Shown: positions 59,106 to 64,000 of the stretch, in pieces | Layout: each line of letters begins with the position of its first letter | Numbering within the stretch: position 1 is the stretch's first letter | NCBI GenBank assembly: GCA_964534705.1 | Contig: CAZHPY010000001.1 | Location: 1 to 64,000, forward strand | Reading direction: 5' to 3' | Origin: CAZHPY01 sp964534705 | Lineage (GTDB): Bacteria; Omnitrophota; Gorgyraeia; 2-01-FULL-45-10 | Length of the DNA stretch: 64,000 bases | The notes under the pieces: model-generated | Told to the model about the DNA's origin: nothing | Databases searched by the model: none | Seen by the model: the letters and a program-made list of their open reading frames with translations, nothing else | Made by a program: the position numbers and the translations under genes

Positions 59106-60295
59106 ACAATATTTTTCCCGGAATTTTTTGCGGCATACAGGGCCTTGTCCGCCCTCTCCACTATCTCGCCTGCGTCAGAACCATCTTCCGGATAAACAGA
59201 TACCCCTATACTGACCGTAACTTTCAGGATCTCATCATAGGCTTTAAAAACGTTTTCGTCTATTTTCTTGCGTACCCTCTCTGCCGCCAGCATCGCGCCA
59301 TTTTTATCGGTTTCCGGAAGGATAAGGGAAAACTCCTCTCCTCCATATCTTGCGACGAGATCTATCTCCCGCACACCTTCTTTTATCAGGCGGGAGACAT
59401 CCTTCAGTATGACATCCCCTACCAGGTGGCCATGTGTATCGTTGCATTTCTTAAAGTCGTCTATATCTATCATCAGGAACGAAAATCTGAGGCCATATTT
59501 TTTTGACCTGTTCAATTCCTCGTTAAGACGTTCAAAAAAATACCTGCGCGTATAAAGCCCTGTCAGAGAATCCGTTATTGCAAGGGCTTCGACTGTTTCA
59601 TACAAAAGAACCTTCTTTATTTCGAGGGCGAATTGCGTGGCAACGATGACAAACCTGTCAAAATCGGCCTTCGGCAGGTCTTCAACGGTAAGTACGCCTA
59701 CAAATTTTTTCTCGCTCAGGAGAGGGACGGCCCCGAAACTGTGCCCGTCTTCCCTGGAGACGTAGACCTCCTTTTTATCCTTCGTGAAAAGCATAAGAAT
59801 GTCGCCATAATCTTTTTCCACCTCTTCATGGCCTGCGCCGTCTTCTTTGTGCAATTTATATATCTTGTCTATCTTTATATAGCCTTCCGTTTCTTTCAGG
59901 ATAAGAAGCTCGCTTCTCTGAAATATAAAATATTCTTTCAGGAACGAGTTAAGGGCGCTGAAGATCTCATTGAACGTAAGGGCCTGATGGCATTTCTTTG
60001 TTATTTCGTAAAGGCTGACCGTCATTGCTTCCTTATTGCGCAACTCTGCAACACGGTCTTCCTCCACTTTGATCCCTTCAATAAGAGATCGTTTCTCGCT
60101 GTTATAATTTTCCAGCCGTAAAGCCGATTGTTTTTTCAGGTCTTCCAGGCTGTCATTGTATAATCTGCGCGCCGCAACTATCCCGGACAATAAAAATATC
60201 GTTACCGGTATAAAAAATATTACGGCAGACAAAAAATGGAATAGTAACGCCAGGACAACCGCATATATGCAGATAATAAAGGTCAACCTGCGCAT
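59087..60295 (-). CDS. Membrane GGDEF diguanylate cyclase
   Basis: A 402 aa protein: two membrane helices (about 5-45), a short coiled stretch with QSALRLENYNSEKRSL, a GAF-like sensor domain (about 85-225) and a C-terminal GGDEF domain. The active site is RYGGEEF, and the RxxD inhibitory site (REID) lies 5 residues before it, so the enzyme probably makes cyclic di-GMP and is product-inhibited. It overlaps the second GGDEF gene by 13 bp. A role in switching on surface polysaccharide is plausible, since cyclic di-GMP often does so, but there is no direct evidence here. Confidence 0.88.
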   Translation of the reverse strand: MRRLTFIICIYAVVLALLFHFLSAVIFFIPVTIFLLSGIVAARRLYNDSLEDLKKQSALRLENYNSEKRSLIEGIKVEEDRVAELRNKEAMTVSLYEITKKCHQALTFNEIFSALNSFLKEYFIFQRSELLILKETEGYIKIDKIYKLHKEDGAGHEEVEKDYGDILMLFTKDKKEVYVSREDGHSFGAVPLLSEKKFVGVLTVEDLPKADFDRFVIVATQFALEIKKVLLYETVEALAITDSLTGLYTRRYFFERLNEELNRSKKYGLRFSFLMIDIDDFKKCNDTHGHLVGDVILKDVSRLIKEGVREIDLVARYGGEEFSLILPETDKNGAMLAAERVRKKIDENVFKAYDEILKVTVSIGVSVYPEDGSDAGEIVERADKALYAAKNSGKNIVCEYKE

Positions 60296-61710
60296 ACCTT
60301 GTTCCTTCCCATGGACTTAGCCTTATACAACCTGTCATCCGCCGTTTTTACGAGGTCGTCCTCAACAACCGAATCTTTCGGATATACGGAAACGCCTATA
60401 GAAACCGTAACGTTGTGACGCTCCCTGCGCACTACAATAGCGTGCTCTTCTATCTCTTTCCTGAGGTTCTCCGCTCTTTTATGGGCCTTTTTAGCGTCTG
60501 TTCCGTACAAAACTATGGCGATCTCTTCTCCGCCGTAACGCGACGCCAGGTCCCCTTCATGCAAGCCTTTGGTTATTATGTTTGCTATGGACTTCAGTAC
60601 GATATCGCCCGTCGCGTGGCCGTATTTGTCGTTGTACCACTTGAACCTGTCTATATCAAGCATGAAAAACGCGATCGAATCGCCCTTTCTGGTAGCGCGC
60701 TTGATCTCTTCATGCAGCCGTTTTAAAAAATAACGCCTGACAAAAAGCCCCGTGAGGGAGTCCCGTATGGCAAGGTCCTGTACCCACGAATATAATAAAG
60801 CATTCTGTATCGCGACAGACCCCAGCCCTCCCAATATATCCATCAGCCGCAGGTCGTCCTGGGTGTAAAAAGATCCTGCTGAAGAATCCATCCTTAGTAT
60901 CCCGATGACTTTATTGCTGCTCAGCAAGGGCACCTCGATCAGGGACCTGAATACCCCCCTGGCCTCTTCCGCATCTTTACTTGGAAAACGGAAATCGCCT
61001 GCGACGTCTTCCACTATGAGAGGTATCCCGTGCTTCAAGACCCATCTATCGAATATGTCGCCTTTTTTAGCCTTTACCTTAAGGGCCCCTTGAGACGCCG
61101 ATAGCATAAGCTCCTCTTTCTGCGGATCTACAAGAAAAAGCAGTATGCGGCCGCCTTTCTTTATCGTAGCAGACGCCTTCTCTATGATAAGCTTGGCTAT
61201 ATCTTCCATTGTAAGGGTCGTGGTAAGCGCTTCGGCAACGTCCTTAAGCATGCTATAACGCAGTAATTTTTCCTCAAGGTGCATGGCATCCATCTGCTTC
61301 CTTCGAAGATCGTCTGAAAGTATATTGTTGTCTTCTTCGGCTTTCTCGGAATTTAATTCCGTGGAATATTCTATGTTCCTCGTAGTCTTCCAATGCCTGT
61401 ATCCGATAAGCGCCGATAAGATATAGCTCCAGCAAAGCATGGCTGCGCCGTAACAGCCTACCCTGAGGATCCCGGTCAAGGCTACTGCCAGCGATACTAC
61501 GAACATAGCCATACCCATGGTTATGCCGAAACCTATGAAGGAAAGGATTATCGATATGTTGAAGCTTAATATCACGACGGAGATTACGCTAAGTGAATGT
61601 GCCTGCCCCTGATATATTTTTGGAACTGGCGTGAAAAGAAGATAGGACAGCGCGAGGAATATTATTATTGAAGCAACCCTTGTTATTAAGCGGCCGCTTG
61701 GGCTAGACAA
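60283..61710 (-). CDS. GAF-GGDEF protein with variant active site
   Basis: A 475 aa protein from TTG at 61710: four to five membrane helices (about 10-115), a GAF domain (about 150-300) and a C-terminal GGDEF domain. The motif is RYGGEEI, with Ile in place of the usual Phe, and the inhibitory-site Arg is His (HEGD). The metal Asp of MLDIDRFKWYND is present, so catalysis is possible but feedback control is likely lost. It overlaps the ATPase gene by 8 bp upstream and the other GGDEF gene by 13 bp. No ATG lies near the start. Confidence 0.83.
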   Translation of the reverse strand: MSSPSGRLITRVASIIIFLALSYLLFTPVPKIYQGQAHSLSVISVVILSFNISIILSFIGFGITMGMAMFVVSLAVALTGILRVGCYGAAMLCWSYILSALIGYRHWKTTRNIEYSTELNSEKAEEDNNILSDDLRRKQMDAMHLEEKLLRYSMLKDVAEALTTTLTMEDIAKLIIEKASATIKKGGRILLFLVDPQKEELMLSASQGALKVKAKKGDIFDRWVLKHGIPLIVEDVAGDFRFPSKDAEEARGVFRSLIEVPLLSSNKVIGILRMDSSAGSFYTQDDLRLMDILGGLGSVAIQNALLYSWVQDLAIRDSLTGLFVRRYFLKRLHEEIKRATRKGDSIAFFMLDIDRFKWYNDKYGHATGDIVLKSIANIITKGLHEGDLASRYGGEEIAIVLYGTDAKKAHKRAENLRKEIEEHAIVVRRERHNVTVSIGVSVYPKDSVVEDDLVKTADDRLYKAKSMGRNKVCAG

Positions 61711-62806
61711 TTGTCAGATCCGTATCCTTATCAAAAAAATGGACCTTTGCCATGTCGAACACAAGGTCCATGTCCTGGTTAATTGCAGGCCTGTCATGCC
61801 CGCCGACCTTTGCTATCAGCGAACTACGGCCTGTATTGAGATGCAGGTACACTTCTGAGCCCATAGGCTCGATAACCTCACAATTTGCTTTTATCGTGTT
61901 CTCGGAAGGGGCATAAGAAACAAAGAGCTTATCATATATATCTTCCGGCCTGATGCCGAATATAACCTCTTTATTAACATAAGGTATTATCTTAGGCACC
62001 ATCGCCTCCACTATCTTTACCTGAAAATTGCCTTCGTTGAAGTAAAATTTCCCTTCCCTGTTTATCAATACTCCTTTGACAAAATTCATCGGAGGGCTGC
62101 CTATAAACCCGGCTACAAATTTATTTACCGGCTTGTCATACAAGCCTATTGGATCGGCGATCTGCTGGATTATACCGTCTTTCATGACCACTATCCTGTC
62201 GCCCATTGTCATGGCTTCCGTCTGGTCATGGGTCACATATATCATCGTTGTCTGGAGGCGTATGTGCAGCTTTTTTATCTCGGTCCTCATTTGCACGCGC
62301 ATTTTGGCATCTAGGTTGGACAGGGGTTCATCAAAAAGGAACACGAGCGGCTTCCTGACTATTGCCCTTCCGACCGCAACGCGTTGCCTCTGGCCTCCGG
62401 ATAATTCCCTTGGACGCCTATGGAGAAGCTTTTCTATGCCGAGTATATTAGCGGCATCCTTGACGCGCGCATCGATCTCTGCCTTCGGATATCTCCTTAG
62501 CTTCAGGCCGAATGCCATATTTTCATATACTGTCATGTGGGGATAGAGCGCATAATTCTGGAATACCATTGCGATATTCCTGTCTTTAGGCGGGACATCA
62601 TTGACAAGCAGGTTCCCGATGTATACATTCCCGCTCGTAGCCTCTTCCAATCCTGCGATTATCCTTAGTGTCGTGGACTTACCGCAGCCGGAAGGCCCTA
62701 CAAAAACCACGAATTCCTTGCTTTCTATGCCTAGATTTATGTCGCGTATTGCGTAGACATTTCCCGGGAAGATCTTAGAAACATTCTGTAAGCTTACCTG
62801 TGCCAT
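61703..62806 (-). CDS. Sugar ABC transporter ATP-binding protein (MsmK/UgpC/MalK type)
   Basis: A 367 aa ATPase subunit for a carbohydrate importer. Walker A GPSGCGKST (37-45), QNYALYPHMTVYENMAFG, LSGGQRQRVAVGRAI, Walker B VFLFDEPLSNLDAKMR and the H-loop VTHDQTEAMTMGD; the TOBE/MalK-like regulatory part is about 240-360. Permease and binding-protein genes are not in this window, so it may serve several systems, as MsmK does. It starts 2 bp after accD. A single ATPase gene is normal for this group. Confidence 0.9.
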   Translation of the reverse strand: MAQVSLQNVSKIFPGNVYAIRDINLGIESKEFVVFVGPSGCGKSTTLRIIAGLEEATSGNVYIGNLLVNDVPPKDRNIAMVFQNYALYPHMTVYENMAFGLKLRRYPKAEIDARVKDAANILGIEKLLHRRPRELSGGQRQRVAVGRAIVRKPLVFLFDEPLSNLDAKMRVQMRTEIKKLHIRLQTTMIYVTHDQTEAMTMGDRIVVMKDGIIQQIADPIGLYDKPVNKFVAGFIGSPPMNFVKGVLINREGKFYFNEGNFQVKIVEAMVPKIIPYVNKEVIFGIRPEDIYDKLFVSYAPSENTIKANCEVIEPMGSEVYLHLNTGRSSLIAKVGGHDRPAINQDMDLVFDMAKVHFFDKDTDLTIV

Positions 62807-62808
62807 AT

Positions 62809-63654
62809 TTAGAAATATTTTAGAAGCTTTGAAAGCGTTTCTTTTAAATTCTTTCTATGGACTATCATATCTATAAGGCCGTGCTCCAGCAGGAATTCCG
62901 ACTTTTGAAAACCAGGCGGAAGTTTCTGCCTTATAGTCTGTTCTATAACGCGCGGGCCAGTGAACCCGATCAGGGCCTTTGGTTCGGCTATTATAAGATC
63001 CCCCAAAGACGCAAAACTTGCCATGATGCCTGCCATTGTAGGATTTGTAAGCACCGATACGAAGAGGCACCCTGCCTTATTATGTTTGCTCAGGGCAGCT
63101 GAGGTCTTGGCCATCTGCATCAGCGAGAACATACCTTCATACATGCGCGCGCCGCCTCCTGACCCTGAAATGATAATAAGAGGGTATTTTGTTTCTATCG
63201 AACGCTCTATGGCGCGTGTTAATTTTTCTCCTACGACAGAACCCATGGATCCCATTATAAAACGCGAATCCGTTACTCCCAATACGATCTTCCTGCCGTC
63301 TATGGCGCCTTCGCCCGTTATAACTGCTTCCTTGAGGCTTGTAAGCTCCTGGTCCTTCTTTATCTTTTCTTTATAAGTTTTTGGCCCTTCGAACGAAAGC
63401 GGGTCCAGGGACTCCATATCAGGGTCCATCTCTTTAAAGCTTCCCTCATCGACTGTAAGCCTTACCCTGTCAAGGGCGTTCAGGCTGAAATGGAAGCTGC
63501 ATTTAGGGCAAACATGGAAGTTTTCGTCGAGTTTTTTATTATAGATGAGCTCCTTGCAGTCCTCGCACTTTGTCCATAGATCACCGGGGATGTCCCCGCG
63601 CCTTTTAGCGACTTTTACTATGGTGTATTTTGGTTTTTTCGGAAATAACGGCAT
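62809..63654 (-). CDS. accD: Acetyl-CoA carboxylase carboxyltransferase subunit beta
   Basis: A 281 aa subunit that moves carboxyl from biotin to acetyl-CoA at the start of fatty-acid synthesis. The N-terminal zinc ribbon has Cys30, Cys33, Cys49 and Cys52. The crotonase-type core includes SGSGGGARMYEGMFSLMQM and PTMAGIMASFASLGDLIIAEP with GFTGPRVIEQT. Length and pattern are normal. It follows the corrinoid gene without a gap (TAAATG). The alpha subunit gene is not in the window. Confidence 0.95.
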   Translation of the reverse strand: MPLFPKKPKYTIVKVAKRRGDIPGDLWTKCEDCKELIYNKKLDENFHVCPKCSFHFSLNALDRVRLTVDEGSFKEMDPDMESLDPLSFEGPKTYKEKIKKDQELTSLKEAVITGEGAIDGRKIVLGVTDSRFIMGSMGSVVGEKLTRAIERSIETKYPLIIISGSGGGARMYEGMFSLMQMAKTSAALSKHNKAGCLFVSVLTNPTMAGIMASFASLGDLIIAEPKALIGFTGPRVIEQTIRQKLPPGFQKSEFLLEHGLIDMIVHRKNLKETLSKLLKYF

Positions 63655-64000
63655 TTAAACCTTTAGGAGCTCTTTCGCCTTATCTACGGCCGTTGCGGCG
63701 TCTTTTGCATAACCGTCAGCCCCTATCGAATCGGCGAAGTTCTGGGTCACCGGCGCGCCGCCTACTATTATTTTAACTTTATCACGTACGCCTGCATCTT
63801 TCAACAGCTTGATCGTATCCTTCATCGCGCCCATCGAAGTTGTAAGCAGCGACGACATCGCGATTATATCCGCGCCTTTGGCCTGGACTATTTCCACAAA
63901 TTTTCCGGGCGGCACATCTATCCCAAGGTCCATGATCTCGAAACGGGCGCCTTTAAGCATCATGCTCACGATATTCTTGCCTATATCGTGCAAGTCGCCT
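63655..64000 (-). CDS. Corrinoid (B12-binding) protein, 5' end outside the window
   Basis: About 115 C-terminal residues of a cobalamin-binding Rossmann domain. The first visible residues read GDLHDIGKNIV, the DxHxxG motif whose His is the lower cobalt ligand. SSLLTTSMGAMKD and IIVGGAPVTQNFADSIGADGY are the other B12-domain blocks. It fits MtbC/MtmC-like corrinoid proteins that carry methyl groups in one-carbon metabolism; a MetH-type domain is less likely because the gene ends here. The N-terminal cap domain is outside the window. Confidence 0.88.
   Translation of the reverse strand, partial: GDLHDIGKNIVSMMLKGARFEIMDLGIDVPPGKFVEIVQAKGADIIAMSSLLTTSMGAMKDTIKLLKDAGVRDKVKIIVGGAPVTQNFADSIGADGYAKDAATAVDKAKELLKV

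Noticed and set aside
1..64000. CRISPR arrays, tRNA or rRNA genes, insertion sequences, integrases
   Set aside because: No spaced repeats of CRISPR size, no tRNA-like cloverleaf and no transposase or integrase frame was noticed when reading both strands.

Overview
The window is a 64 kb piece of a scaffold (one run of 100 Ns at 57331-57430) from a Gram-negative, didermic bacterium. LptD shows an outer membrane. The MarR-type EPS regulator, the AT-leaning coding style and the mix of corrinoid, GGDEF and very large surface-glycan genes fit an uncultured lineage such as Candidatus Omnitrophota. That placement is inference; no rRNA or other phylogenetic marker is present. Every convincing gene lies on the minus strand, so genes are read from high to low coordinates. 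Intergenic gaps are mostly under 110 bp and many neighbours overlap by 1-14 bp.

Region 1 (64000-55198) is housekeeping and regulation: a truncated corrinoid protein, accD, an MsmK/UgpC-type ABC ATPase, two GGDEF proteins, a ROK sugar kinase, a small transaldolase, then the gap, then lptD.

Region 2 (55129-44178) starts at a good promoter (55155-55183) and holds nucleotide-sugar supply: ugd, rfbC, rfbA, rfbB, rfbD, a WbpA-like UDP-HexNAc dehydrogenase, a WbpP-like 4-epimerase, a UDP-xylose synthase, a DegT aminotransferase and two GT-C type membrane glycosyltransferases.

Region 3 (44112-28963) opens with an EPS-associated MarR regulator behind an apparently leaderless promoter and an inverted repeat. 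It continues with a GDP-mannose 3,5-epimerase-like protein, a PglK-like ABC flippase, methyltransferases, a double glycosyltransferase, two SPASM radical SAM enzymes, and a nonulosonic-acid island: PP-loop amidotransferase, NeuA, a B12-type radical SAM enzyme, HisF-like, HisH-like, NeuB, with NeuC at 27797.

Region 4 (28933-12099) has NeuC, a GT-B protein, three methyltransferases, another radical SAM enzyme, GT2 and GT4 glycosyltransferases, an O-antigen ligase/polymerase, a membrane protein, and an MBOAT/SGNH acylation pair.

Region 5 (11991-1) has a WbpB-like dehydrogenase, a WbpD-like acetyltransferase, GT2, a second PP-loop amidotransferase with a second HisH/HisF pair, a sugar acyltransferase, an UPF0104 flippase-like protein, a GT-C protein, WecG/TagA, an SGNH protein, a WbaP-type initiating transferase, and the start of a second Wzy-like protein.

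Together these genes look able to make a surface polysaccharide with rhamnose, xylose, a diamino-uronic acid and a nonulosonate. Both of the last two are probably amidinated by their own PP-loop/HisH/HisF set. The strongest candidate for something undescribed is the nonulosonate island (about 28-38 kb), where a radical SAM gene is translationally coupled to neuA and hisF. The two HisF-like proteins have each lost a different one of the two catalytic aspartates of true HisF. Short 7-8 bp tandem repeats, out of step with the reading frame, interrupt rfbD twice and the end of the ROK gene.
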